Shown here: positions 22,177-32,760 of the stretch, piece by piece | Layout: the number at the start of each line of letters is the position of its first letter | Position numbering within the stretch: the first letter of the stretch is position 1 | Source of the DNA: Seriola aureovittata | Taxonomy: Eukaryota; Chordata; Actinopteri; Carangiformes; Carangidae | Length of the DNA: 64,000 nucleotides | Direction: 5' to 3' | Assembly: GCF_021018895.1 (NCBI RefSeq) | Contig: NC_079372.1 | Coordinates: 15,714,318-15,778,317 of the forward strand | Made by a program: the position numbers and the translations under genes | Notes under the pieces: model-generated | What the model was told of the DNA's origin: nothing | Databases searched by the model: none | What the model saw: the letters and a program-made list of their open reading frames with translations, nothing else

Positions 22177-23462
22177 CTAGTCAACTGGAAGAGCGAGAGA
22201 GACAGAAGGTTGAGAGTCAAGTAAGTCAACAGAACAGTCAGCATTAACAGCAGAACCACAAGGGTCAGACTGTTTCAGTTTGTCAGAAATGCTCTCGTCT
22301 GGACTGTCAAGTCTATTGTCATTGTGACTGTCAGGGTCAACTTGATCAGGTGCATCAGATCCCGTCTGGTCACATCCATCCTCATCGGCCATAGAGGTCG
22401 ACTGATCTCCGGTGGAGGCTGGGAGCTGAGAGATCCAATAGACAGTCCTGTCCTCGGGTCCACATCCAGGAAGCACAGTTGAACCATCATGTTCAGCATC
22501 CATCACAGACTCATCCACAGCCTTATCAGTCAGGTCACTGACACAGGAGCCACCATCTTCCGGATCAGCAGGAACAGGTAAGAAGTTCACAGGCATGATG
22601 AGGTTCCTGTGTACCACTTTCTCCTGGTTTGTCGCACAGTTCCTGAGTCTGAAGGTGTGAGTGTTATCCTGTTTCTCCACAACAGTGTACAGATGACCCT
22701 CCCAGCGATCAGCCAGCTTCCTCCGACCTCGTTCTCCTTTGTTAGCCAACAAGACTCTGTCCCCAACCTCCACAGGGGCACCCCTCACCTTGCGGTTGTA
22801 CAGCTCAGTCTGCTTCTCTTGTTGTTTTGTGGTTGAAATCTGAGCAATCCTGATAGCCTCTGCCAAGTCACATCGGAGACACTGCATATAGACATCATAA
22901 TCCACCACTTGCTCATCCATGAGCACAGACTGAAACATCATGTCCACAGGCAATCTGGGAACCCTGCCGAACATGAGCAGAAAGGGTGCAAAACCTGTGG
23001 TTTCATGGACTGTCGCATTGTAGGAGAAGGTGAGTGAACGCAGGAGCTGGGGCCATTTCTGCTTGGCTCTGGGTGGAAGAGCTCTGATCATGTTCCCAAG
23101 GGTGCGATTGAACCTTTCGACTGCCCCATTGCCCATGGGATGGTAAGGTGTTGTATGAGACTTCTCAACACCAGCGACTTGGAGCATCTCCGCAATTAGG
23201 CTGCTTTCAAAGTTTGCACCTTGGTCTGAGTGCACTCGCTCTGGGAAGCCATAAACACAGAAAAAGTTGTTCCAGAGTTGATGAGCGACAGCCTTAGCGG
23301 ACTGGTTGGGACAGAGGTAGGCCTGAGCCAGCTTAGTGAAATGGTCAGTCACAACGAGTACGTCAAGAGACTTGTTGGATGAGTCTTCAGCTGACCAAAA
23401 ATCAATGCAGACCAACTCAAAAGGTCTAGAGGTCTTAACACTCTCGAGTGGCGCCCTGGCCT
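22177..23462 (-). pseudogene. pol: Ty3/gypsy integrase (core and C-terminal part)
   Basis: Minus-strand frame, open to a stop at 22177. The integrase catalytic triad is complete: Asp in VCIDFW, Asp in HSDQGANF and Glu in NGAVERFNR, the last two separated by 35 residues (D,D-35-E). It is followed by a GPY/F-like region (VEVGDRVLLAN ... DRWEGHLYTVVE ... VVHRNLI) and a long acidic tail of about 140 residues. Integrase inserts the element cDNA into chromosomes. The zinc-binding N-terminal part is in another frame (23816-23462). A single-nucleotide frameshift near 23458-23462 separates them, and an in-frame stop lies upstream. The catalytic domain itself is intact in this copy. Confidence 0.85.
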
Positions 23463-23816
23463 CGGGTCAGGAGAGTAACTGACCAAACAACGCCGACAGC
23501 GCTGCACATAGTCCTTGACATCCTTCTCCATCCCGATCCAGTAAAACCGCTGTCTAGCCAAGTAAAGCGTTCTCTTCTGCCCTTGATGGCCTGCTTCATC
23601 GTGGATACCTTTCAGGACCTTATTTTTCAGGTGAGTGGGCACTACATACCGGTAAGTCTTTCTCTTTGTCACAGCATCCTTTGACATGCGATACAGAACA
23701 CCTGCTTTGATGGTAAGTTGTTTGCAGTGCCGGAGAAACCGCAAGGCTTCAGCTGGCTCACGTGGGCGTTCGCGTCTCTCTGACGTTCCACAAAGTACAG
23801 CACCCATTCCAAGCAT
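23462..23816 (-). pseudogene. pol: Ty3/gypsy integrase zinc-binding (H2C2) segment
   Basis: Minus-strand frame carrying the HHCC zinc-binding motif (HDEAGHQGQKRTLYLARQRF followed by C-x2-C in VQRCRRCL) that precedes every Ty3/gypsy integrase core. It sits between the RNase H frame, which ends at 23820, and the integrase core frame, joined to neither. A second frameshift lies near 23830-23750. This confirms that the polyprotein was once continuous and is now broken twice in this interval. Confidence 0.8.
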
Positions 23817-23819
23817 GGA

Positions 23820-26693
23820 TCAGCACGTTGCAACGATGTCAGTTTGTCTATGGGCAAAGGGGGGAAAATCAGACAGGTCGGAAGGCAGAAGTGACTGAGT
23901 GAGTTGCAGCAAGCAGAATGCATGAGGGGGCAAGCAGTCGTTCTCCAGGGAGTGTTCAAGAACAGCTGACACAGCTTTTGAGGAGATAGGTGGATGTTGG
24001 GACACTGCCACCGCACTGTTGGAGGCCACAGTCAAGGGATGATGCTGCAAGCGGCTGAGAGGATCACATGACAACCGAAAAGCATCCTGCACACAATCAG
24101 GTTCCAAGGCCTTAGCTGCCTCCAGAAGTGCACCATAGGGGCCTGTAGTGAGTCGATGAAGCACACTGGGGTGCACAAAGGGCTCACGGCTGAGGGCGTC
24201 CGCCACAACATTTTTAGGACCAGGAATGTATCTGATGTGAAAGTCGTATGGGGCCAGTCTCGACACCCACCTCTGCTCACAGGCGTCCAGCTTTGGTTTA
24301 CTGAGAATGTAAGTGAGCGGGTTATTGTCGGTCCATACAGTGAATTGGTGATCTTTCAGCCAATGGCTGAACTTGTCGCACACAGCCCACTTCAGTGCGA
24401 GGAATTCCAGCCTGTGTGCTGGGTAGCGAGACTGGGCATAATTCAACGACTTGCTGGCAAATGCGATGGGCCTCGCAACATCATCACCATCAGCCAGCTG
24501 AGAAAGCACTGCTCCGAGGCCATTGGATGAGGCATCAACCGACAGGAGGAAAGGCTTACTGAAGTCGGGGTGAGCAAGAGTGACATTATTCAACAAAGCC
24601 TGCTTTAGCTTCCTGAAAGCCTCACTGCATCCAGGTGTCCAATCAGCAGAAGAGAGGTCCCGAGATGTAAGCTGGATCTTCTTACTCTTGATACGTTGCA
24701 GCCTCTTTCCACCAGACGTCAGCGCGAACAAAGACTTGCTAATACCAGAGTAGCCCTCAAAAAACTGCTGATAAAACCCAACCATCCCAAGAAAGGATCT
24801 GACCTTGGTAGGGGATGGGACGTCAGTGCCCTCCACCATTAAGTCCTTCTCCTGCAAGTCCACAATAGCTTTGACTTTCTCCGGATCAGTTGAAATGCCT
24901 TCCTTCGTCACAATATGCCCCAGAAACTTCACTGAAGGCCTCATGAAGTGACACTTTTTCGGAGCTAGTTTCAGGTTGTGCGCCTTTAACCTCTCGAACA
25001 CCATCTCCAACCTCTGTAACGCCAGCTGTTCATTGGGGGAAAACACCAGGATATCATCAAGATAACACAAGAGGCACATAAAGTTTTGATCACCGAAGAT
25101 AGCCATCATCATCCTCATGAACGTGGCTGGGCTGTTGCAAAGTCCCTGCGGGAGCCTGTTGTACTCATAAAGCCTAAATGGAGAGGTGAACGCAGTGAAT
25201 TTCTTGTCCTCCTCATGCACTTCCACGTTATAATACCCAGAGGTCAGGTCCATGGTCGAGAAGAACGCATTCCCCCCCAGGGCGGCCAAGGCATCAGCCT
25301 GATGAGGCAAGGGATGCGAGTCACGGACAGTGCGTGCGTTCAGCCACCAAAAATCAGTGCAGAGACGCAGGTCGCCGTTCTTTTTCCAGACAAGAACAAG
25401 AGGTGATGCGTACTCGCTTGTAGACTTCCTTATGATGTCTCGCTCCTCCATCTCATTTAAAGCCACCCTCAGCTTCTCATAGTGCGATGTGGACAGTCGG
25501 CGATAAGGGAGTCTGAAGGGCTTGCTGTCACTCAGTCGGATGCGGTGGACAAAGTCTTTGGCTTTACCACAGTCCAGCCTGTGGCGAGAGAAGACGGACT
25601 CATACTTAGCCAGCAGGTCAACAAGCTTCGCCTTCCAGAAGGGGGACAGGTGAGTCGCATCAGCGTCAATGTCCTGTAGTCCAAGGTCAGAGAGCATAGG
25701 GCTATGGGTCGGTCGGGCATTACAGTCTGAGTCAACAGTCAAGCTCTTTTCACTGGCTGTGTCAGATTTGTCAGCTGTCTTTGTCACAGTACATCTCACT
25801 TCATCAGGTGAGTCAGTTACATAAAAGTAGTCAGTGTCAAAGTCCTCCAGTGCGACACATGGTGACACGTCAGCAATCTTGCAGTTGCGTCTCAAAGTCA
25901 CTGATCTGGGGGAGGGGTTAATGACTTTGACTGGAACCCATCCGTCACCCCACAGTGGTGTCACAACACGCCCCACCATCACTGAACGTGGCACTATTCT
26001 TGACTCACTTGGCTCCACAACCACCGTGCTGCCAGCTGAGAGACATAGATGAGCAGGTAGGCGACCCCAAACTAAGTGTTCTGTCAACGGCTCCAGGGTC
26101 ACTGCATGCTTGAGTTTAACAGTCCCAACCTTATCAGGACACTCATCGCCTCTCCATGTCTCCACAGTGGTCAACAGCTGCAGCAAGCTCCTTTCCTCCA
26201 CAGGAACCTGATCAGAAAGAGACGTCCTCTCCTCGAAGTCTCCAGGGTGCTTCAGCACCCGAATGAGGTGTTTCATGACATTGCTGCCAAGAATGAGATC
26301 ATCACTTTGGCCCTCCACGATGAGCGTTGGAACCGAGAAGCAACAGCCAAACACCCTCATCTGCAACTCACACACGCCGACAGGGTTGGTTCTCGAACCT
26401 CCACATCCGACAAGAACAACTGAAGTGGGGGAAACAGAGTCAGGGGAAACAACATTGTTCTGCATCAGGAAAGGGAGCACCCGAGAGCTCAAGGAACAGG
26501 CCATGGAGCCGCTGTCAAGCATAGCTCGAAGTTTTACAGTAGCTTGGATCAGCACATCAGTGTGAAACAGGTTATCAGTTGCAGACAGCCTTTGTGTGTT
26601 TTGAATAATCACATTGGAGTTATCACCTGCTAAGGAGCAGAACTGTGAGTATACTGACCCAAGATCAACATCATCAGAATCTTGTGGGGACAT
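23820..26693 (-). pseudogene. pol: Ty3/gypsy pol: protease, reverse transcriptase, RNase H
   Basis: A 957-residue uninterrupted frame. Aspartic protease: MLDSGS with the catalytic Asp at residue 60, and a GLN/ILG-like DLILGSN at 132. Reverse transcriptase at about 395-565: MDLTSGYYN (catalytic Asp482), RLPQGLCNSPATF and the YLDD box at 544-547. RNase H at about 715-840: SVDAS (Asp720), Glu763, WTDNNPL (Asp789) and ADALSR (Asp832), all catalytic residues present. Together they would process the polyprotein, copy element RNA and degrade the RNA template. Gag lies upstream in another frame, as is usual where pol needs a frameshift. The frame ends prematurely at 23820, before the integrase. One of the best-preserved open frames in the window. 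Confidence 0.9.
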
Positions 26694-26734
26694 GTCATTT
26701 GGCCCTACACTACTACCCTGCTCGTGTGGACCAA

Positions 26735-27865
26735 CTAGTTTCCCTGCTGTTTGGAACCACCAGACTGAGCAGCAGGTAAGTCAGAAGGAGGAGCACTATG
26801 ACAGGTCACAGCCTGATGTCCAGTAGCATAGCAGCGAAAACAAAGCCGCTCTCTCCTGCAATGAGACATGGTGTCATGGTCGTCCCCCCCACAAACGGAA
26901 CACGGACCTCGAGACCTGCTGCGGCCGCCAGCACCTGACCTTGGCGACCTGGAATGACAGGAAGCCTCTCGCTGCAGTAACCGCTCAAGGAGAGTGATAA
27001 CATGATCAAGCGACTGCCCTTCAGACTGTGATGTTCCGCTGGCTGTAACTGTTTCAAGGGCAGGGGCCCCCCCTTGCAGACTGTGAGTGGCACTGCAAAA
27101 CGTTTGCAGCCTGGTTGGATTGCAGGTTTCCAGCTGGGTGTGAAAACTGACGCTGCTGGAGGCGCCTCTTCCAGTGGTGTTCGTCCAACCTCACCTGAAC
27201 ATCAGTAGCAGTCCACTCCTCCAGTGGCTTGCAGCTGAAGACTAGAGACAGCTCAGTATCTGACTGTGACTTCACGGGAAGGATTGTCGAGAGTCTTTCC
27301 CTGTCTCTTCAGTCCATCTACAGCCGTGTCAATGGCTTTGTTAAGCTGGATCCAATAGTCAACAGCTGTCTTAGTGGGTTGAGGCTTTGTGTCATAAAAG
27401 TCAGCAAGGGGCATGAAAGAGGTCACCGAGTCACCAAAGTGCTGCTTAAGTATGTCAAATACAGGTTGAGGGGCCTGACTTTAAGTCTAAGGAGGGTTGA
27501 CTGCAAAGCCCAATGGTCACTACGTCGCGTGCCCTCCCCCTTAGCTTGCCCAAAACTTCATCCACCTGGTAACACAGCTCAATGCCCCTCCTACTCAGAT
27601 AGAGCCTCATAGCTTCCTCCCACGCAGGGACTGAAATCCTATCAGTGTTATCCCCCCTGAAAGGATGAGGCTCATAATTGTCATGTGTAATTGTCAAGTT
27701 AACTTTAGAAAGATCAGCTGTGGTCGACTGAGTCATGTTAGCATCATTAGCTGGAATGGACTTAAGACATGAAACAATGTTCTTACGTATACTGGTCCCT
27801 ATCTGTCTCACTAGGTCACTGAGAACATGGACATCTTGACCAGAAAGTGCAGACTCCCCATCCAC
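26735..27865 (-). pseudogene. gag: Ty3/gypsy gag, frameshifted, with CCHC zinc knuckles
   Basis: The N-terminal part is open from an ATG at 27865 to a stop at 27455. Related gag text (capsid-like FDILKQHFGDSVTSFMPLAD and a PSRE segment) continues in another frame to about 27270, and a third frame covers 27275-27054. Near 26905-26800, back in the first frame, there is a C-x2-C...H...C cluster and a canonical knuckle CFRCYATGHQAVTC, followed by a TAG at 26737-26735. Gag packages element RNA, and the knuckle binds nucleic acid. At least two frameshifts make this copy non-functional. Pol begins in a different frame just downstream. Confidence 0.75.
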
Positions 27866-28654
27866 CCCAACATCTGCAGCGGCACCCGCACTATCCCTCC
27901 CAGGACGAATGTGAGGAGTAGATGTAACATGTCTGCCTTCCCTAAACCCATCCAGAGGCTAAGCTTTAGCATAAGGCAATATTTGACATGCTGGCACCCT
28001 CCTTTAGGAGGCACTACAGGTAAGACACTGCCCCACCCACGACTCGTCACTTCCCCTTTACTCAGCCCTCCCACTCCACACTATTAAAACTACAATAATG
28101 GCCGACCCCCACGATTCATATACATAACAAATAATCAACGCAAGGAAATAAGAATAAAGTTTGTAAAATATACTTAACTCGCCAACACGGCGAGACCCTC
28201 CCCCGGGGTCTGAGCTTGTGCCGCCGTCCAACTCCCCGGGGAAACGGCTTTGCTGGACGGCGAGACAGAAACCGGTTGGCAGCCGGATGAAAGCGGAGAC
28301 AATATGCCAGGTAGCACACAAGGAGCAGTAGCAGCACAACACTCTTTAAAGTGGGCCCTAATTTGGCTACAGGAGGCACTCAGCCTCCCCCCCTAACACA
28401 GGAACAGCTTCCCTCTGACTACCTGTCTTCGTCGCCAGCAGCTCTATATCAATGCGAACGACACCCCCGCTACCAGAGTGCCGCGCCGCCGAACGTGTTG
28501 CTCCAACCCCGTCATGCTCCCTCTGTCCGTCTTTTCACTGTTCGTCTCTCCTCATGTTGCCATCAGTCACAGCTGCACCAAATCATTCATTAAACACAGG
28601 AGTCCCCTCTCCTGACGTCACTCACTGGGGGGAATCCCCCTAACTCTCGCTACA
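27866..28654 (-). other. 5' leader and possible 5' LTR of the gypsy element
   Basis: GC-richer sequence with no supported coding potential. On the minus strand the right limit begins TGTAGCGAGAGT, similar in its first ~25 bp to the start of the candidate 3' LTR. A primer-binding site could not be identified with confidence. The 5' end may be rearranged or belong to a different subfamily. Confidence 0.35.
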
Positions 28655-29700
28655 GTATTGAAGAGGCGGGAGTGGATTTTATGGTTATTTATTGATTCCA
28701 CAGTTTACATGCATGCTTTTATGTATTTTCTTAGTTTTATTTATTTGCATGATTTTATTTCTAATGATTTTGTTTGTATTATTGCTGTGTTTTGATCGTT
28801 GGTTTTTTTTTTTTTTTTTTAATTATTGATCGTGGATTTATTGCACGCTGTTAGGTTGAAATCTTATGAGTACACATCCTGCCCTGGCTGTGACTTATGA
28901 TCAGATCACGTAGACCTGTGTAGCTCTGTTTTATTGAGGGACAGTTTATTCAACCAATGTAAGACCAGAACGAAGCCGCTCCATCCAATCGGCAGTTGAG
29001 GGAAATTGCCTTCAACCTGAAAACACGAAAGACGTGGGAGACGGAGATGTCACACGGGTAAATTGTGACTATGGTTTTTTTTTTTATATATATATATGGG
29101 CCTTAGTGCACAGCATGTTTTAGTTAATGTATTTATGATTTTAGTGTGGAGTATGGCATGAATTGTCAATTTTATTGCATGTTGCATGTTTTATTGTGAG
29201 CTGTGTTGCTGTGCTTTTATTGTTGAAACCTTTTACTCGGTGGTGACTTCCCCTCCAATGTTAATTAACCGCACCTGTGAGGTGTGATTGAGCGGACTTA
29301 AGGGACAGCAGAACTGGCAGGCAGCAGAGAGCTAGGAAGCAGTGAGGAGGAGTAGCCGTAGCCAGAGGGGTGCGACGCCGGTAGCTGCCATTAGAAGCTG
29401 AGCGACTACAGGAGGGATCCATGTGCCTCTTCGGACTGCCGGAGCCGCTCCCGCCGGCATCCGGCACTTGTGCTGCGGCCCCTTCACCCCCAGAGATAAG
29501 ACTCTCGAACTGATTTATTGGACTCTCATCCCCTTCTTTTTAGGTAGCCCCTATTTTAGCTAATTTCATTAGCCTTTAGATTTATTGACTTTATCATGTG
29601 ATTTTACTCCCGATCTTCTTTGCTGAATAAATATCAGTATAGATGCTCCTTCAGTTTCTGTCTGCTTTTCGTTTGGGAGGGGGGAATAATCGGTGTGGGC
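28655..29700. other. Non-coding AT-rich stretch
   Basis: Contains a run of T at 28802-28820 and a short (TA)n at 29084-29096. No supported gene. Confidence 0.45.
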
Positions 29701-29704
29701 ACCA

Positions 29705-29775
29705 AACAATCAGACATTATATTTAATTTAATTTAATTAAATTTTATTTGATTTTAATTTGATTTTAATTTTAAT
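29705..29775. repeat. (TTTAA)n / (TTTTAAT)n low-complexity tract
   Basis: AT-only short-period repeat. Similar TTTAATTTAATT text recurs at 30115-30140, just before the next copy of the direct-repeat unit. Confidence 0.8.
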
Positions 29776-29789
29776 TTTGGCTGTTTAGG

Positions 29790-30268
29790 GACCTTTAAAG
29801 GCGGCACCTGAGAAGCAGCCTGAACGTTGAACACGGAGGCATAAGTCAGAGATGACCGGTACTCCGCTGCACAGGAGAGGGGGGAACCGGGACTTTGAGA
29901 GGGAGTCTTTTTCAGACAGGTTGGCGAGGTTAAGCCACCGCACGAGTTCCTGTAAGACCATGCTTCCCAGTACTTTACGCGTGGCCTCGACCGCGAACGT
30001 TGAACATGGAGGCATAAGTCAGAGATGAGCGGTATTTCCTGCATTGAAGTTGGGTCCTGGGTTCTCTGGTACTCACCCCATATAGAAAGAGCATCAGAGA
30101 GGCAGCTCACAGACATTTAATTTAATTTAATTACATTTTAAGGGTTAGGGTTTTTTTAGTTTAGGGATTTTGAAAGGTGGCACCTGAGGATCAGCCTGAA
30201 CGAAGGTCTTCCGCTACACAGAAGAAGGGGGAACCGGGACAGGTTGCCGAGGTAAAGCCACCGGCCAT
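29790..30268. repeat. Cluster of direct repeats
   Basis: Three motifs recur in direct orientation. GGCACCTGAG(A/G)A(G/T)CAGCC appears at about 29803 and 30178. GAACGTTGAACA(C/T)GGAGGCA followed by TAAGTCAGAGATGA appears at about 29822 and 29995. The 55-bp CACAGGAGAGGGGGGAACCG-type motif appears at about 29867 (with a ~23-bp insertion) and 30213. The units also follow similar AT tracts. The 55-bp motif has a third copy at 20967-21021, left of the gypsy element. The parent element is unknown. Confidence 0.7.
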
Positions 30269-30685
30269 GCCTCGGCTCAGTAAATGTGGTACTGTCCAGT
30301 GACGGAGCGCCATAATGCATTCCAATGTGACCAACATTCTCCGCGCGCCATGACGCACAGGATACAGTCTGTGGGAAGCCACCCAACGCTGGAATGCCCT
30401 CATGTGGAGGCGACCGAGACGGATTGCGAGGATGGCAGAAGTACATCAGTCCCAGTAGTCGAAGACACGATCTTAATTGAACAGATTTGGATGAAAGAGT
30501 GCCAGACACGCTCTGAAAACCTGTATTCGCTCCGCCGAGAGGCCCGCTCTGAAAGACACCGAGTCCAGCAATGACGGCAATAATGGTAGAAAAGGTGCAG
30601 ACTGTTGTACTGGGACATCCCATGATTCTTCACACTTCTCATGCAGTAAATATTATTTTATTAAACATCACGACGTAATATATGA

Positions 30686-31684
30686 CTAGTCAAAGACGTA
30701 GTAATTATAAACCGGGGAGGCTTGGGGCTTGGCCCAGGCAAACCGGTGTGGAGTAGAGCAGGTCCCAAAGAGAAGAGAAAGCTAGTTGTGGAACGGGTTC
30801 GTAGACAGGAGGAAATATTAAGGGGTGCAAAGGCAGTGGCCCAGGCTAAGCAGGGACAGTGGTTGAATTGGGAAGGTGTAGATAAGAAAAAGCTTAGCTG
30901 GAAATTAATGTGGAGTATGGAGGAAAGTAGTATTAGATTTTTGATAGGGGCAACATATGATGTATTGCCAACTCCCCAGAACCTAAAGCTCTGGGTAAAT
31001 GGAGACCCGCTATGTTCATTGTGTTCAGGTACTGCAACTTTAAAGCACATTTTGTCAGGCTGTAAGGTTAGTCTGTCGCAAGGCCAGTATATGTGGCGAC
31101 ATAACCAGGTTTTAAAAAGCTTAGCCACAGGAATTGAAGATTTACGGAGGCAGGCAAATTTAGGAGGGTCTAAAATAAAGAGAGTTGCAATCAAGTTTGT
31201 TCAAGAGGGAGAGAAAGTTGGTAAGACAGCGAGGAGGCAAGGCAGCTTAGAGGATGCTTGTGATTGGGAAATGCAGGTAGATTTAGGAGGAAAGCATGTT
31301 GTTCCCCAGGAAATAGCCAGTACAAAGCTAAGGCCAGACATATTCTTGTGGTCTAGGAGTAGAATGAAAGTATATTTCATAGAGCTGACTGTTCCGTGGG
31401 ATGCTTCAGCTGTAGAAGCATATGAAAGGAAAAAGCTTAGGTATGTAGAGTTAGGGGCAGAAGCAGAGCAGCGAGGATGGAAAGTTAGGATTTGTCCAGT
31501 GGAAGTAGGATGTAGAGGATTTGTAGCGAGGTCTGTTGTCTCTTTGGTGAGGGAGTTAGGAGGAAGTGGACAGAATGTGAGGAAAATAGTAAAGGACATG
31601 TCAGATGAGGCAGTGAGATCCAGTCAGTGGATTTGGATGAGAAGAAGTAATGGTAGCTCGGGGCCCAGCAGGGGGAGCACTTAG
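30686..31684 (+). CDS. R2-like non-LTR retrotransposon, C-terminal fragment (zinc knuckle + restriction-like endonuclease)
   Basis: The frame is open from just after a TGA at 30683 to TAG-bounded 31684, 333 codons without a break. It has a CCHC knuckle, CSLCSGTATLKHILSGC (C-x2-C-x7-H-x4-C), as found after the reverse transcriptase in R2, R4 and NeSL-type elements. It then has the restriction-like endonuclease: RPD in LRPDIFLW, then YFIELTVPWD with the catalytic Glu/Asp, then the ERKKLRY lysine region, the PD-(D/E)XK signature. In these elements the enzyme cuts the target site to prime reverse transcription. The reverse transcriptase itself is missing, so the copy is 5'-truncated, the normal outcome of target-primed insertion. 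The intact frame suggests a fairly young insertion. Confidence 0.75.
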   Translation, partial: LVKDVVIINRGGLGLGPGKPVWSRAGPKEKRKLVVERVRRQEEILRGAKAVAQAKQGQWLNWEGVDKKKLSWKLMWSMEESSIRFLIGATYDVLPTPQNLKLWVNGDPLCSLCSGTATLKHILSGCKVSLSQGQYMWRHNQVLKSLATGIEDLRRQANLGGSKIKRVAIKFVQEGEKVGKTARRQGSLEDACDWEMQVDLGGKHVVPQEIASTKLRPDIFLWSRSRMKVYFIELTVPWDASAVEAYERKKLRYVELGAEAEQRGWKVRICPVEVGCRGFVARSVVSLVRELGGSGQNVRKIVKDMSDEAVRSSQWIWMRRSNGSSGPSRGST

Positions 31685-32040
31685 GATAGACAGACTCTTA
31701 GGAGAAGCAAGGAAGAAATCCAGGAAGAGGAAGTGTTTTTAAGTGGGGGGTGTGGCCTGTATGAGCCTCTTTGAGACCATGCGGTTAGTTCAGGTGAGTT
31801 GGCCTGTATGGTTTGTTTGTATTGCCTTGAATTGGTTTGTAGTGTGTCTTTGACTGTTTAGGTGAGTTTGTTTGTTTTAGGTGAGTAGTATTGTCTTGGA
31901 AAGTGGGGGAGTAGGGGGAGGTAGAGCACAGCCTAATCCGGCGGGGGAGAGTTCAGTTTAACAAGGCACTCTATCCCTCATTCAAAATGGCCGCCACTTT
32001 CCAAAAAAAATCTAGTCTAATCTAGTTTCTGATGTTGAAT
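31685..32040 (+). other. Probable 3' UTR of the R2-like element
   Basis: G/T-rich non-coding sequence directly after the endonuclease frame. The exact 3' end of the element is not visible. Confidence 0.4.
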
Positions 32041-32047
32041 TGAAATT

Positions 32048-32760
32048 GTGGAAGAAAAAAAAGGATGTTATAAAGACATTGATGAGTTATGGAAGTTTAG
32101 TGATGGAAGGATAGCTTTGCCGAAAACAGCATATGGCCCATTAATTGCCTATGTGCATGGGGACACTCATGTAAATTATAAGGGAATTAAGGGAAATTAT
32201 CAGAGTATATTTCAAAACTCTTCTTTACAATTGGATTGGAACAACCGGCAAAAGATTTTGTTCACAGGTGTTTAATTTGTGCTCGATGTAACCCAAATAT
32301 TAATGCACCAAAACACGACCATTTGCCCCCGCCAAGTGGAACCTTTCAACAATTACAAATTGATTTTACACATATGCCAAAGTTCAGGGGTTATTCATAT
32401 CTTTTGGTAGTTGTGGATAGGTTTCCAAGTGGCCAGAAGACAGTGGTTAAGTGTTTAATGGAACACATAATTCTGAGGTTTGTGCCTGTGGAAATTGATT
32501 CAGATAATAGCACACCTTTTACATCTAAGGTTACAAAGCTATTAGCTAGTGTATAAGCTATAGGAATTAAGTGGACTTTTCATATTCCTTATCACCCACA
32601 AAGTTCCGGACAAGTGGAATGCACAAATAGAACAATTAAAGATAAATTGATAAAGTTACATCAATCAAGAAAAATTAATTGGCTTGAAGCCTTACCAATT
32701 GTTCTCATGTCAATGAGAGCAATTCCAAATCGGACTACTGTCCCCAAAAAACCTGCAACC
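32048..32760 (+). pseudogene. Endogenous retrovirus integrase remnant
   Basis: A plus-strand retroviral-type integrase fragment. The zinc-binding part (H...H then CLICARC) spans a frame change near 32240-32270. The core has an Asp in LQIDFTHMP, an Asp in DSDNSTPF where retroviruses usually have DNG, and a Glu in SSGQVECTNR after an in-frame TAA at 32554-32556. The PYHPQSSGQ text is typical of retroviral rather than Ty3/gypsy integrases and fits a class I-like fish retrovirus. No reverse transcriptase, env or LTR is recognisable next to it. It is broken by a frameshift and a stop and joins unrelated sequence at about 32750. It is an old, non-functional fragment. Confidence 0.75.

Larger units (their letters stand above)
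21022..28654 (-). mobile_element. Ty3/gypsy LTR retrotransposon, degraded copy
   Basis: Reading leftwards the element has gag with CCHC knuckles, aspartic protease, reverse transcriptase, RNase H and integrase, the classic Ty3/gypsy order (integrase after RNase H, unlike copia). Pol is split over three frames and gag over at least three, so this copy cannot be autonomous. The left end is a candidate LTR (21022-21555). The right end is uncertain: CGCTACA at 28648-28654 is the inverse of the left TGTAGCG and I use it as a tentative limit, but the two terminal regions do not align well and no target duplication is seen. Confidence 0.7.

Noticed and set aside
22275..26565. Numerous plus-strand and out-of-frame open frames across the gypsy element
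   Set aside because: Shadows of the pol and gag frames, with no motifs of their own.
28648..28654. CGCTACA as a definite right end of the gypsy element
   Set aside because: It mirrors the left TGTAGCG, but flanks GCATG and GTATT do not match and the terminal regions do not align; kept only as a tentative limit.
30722..31194. Minus-strand 177-residue frame (31194-30661) and 132-residue frame (31599-31201)
   Set aside because: They are shadows of the plus-strand R2-like endonuclease frame.
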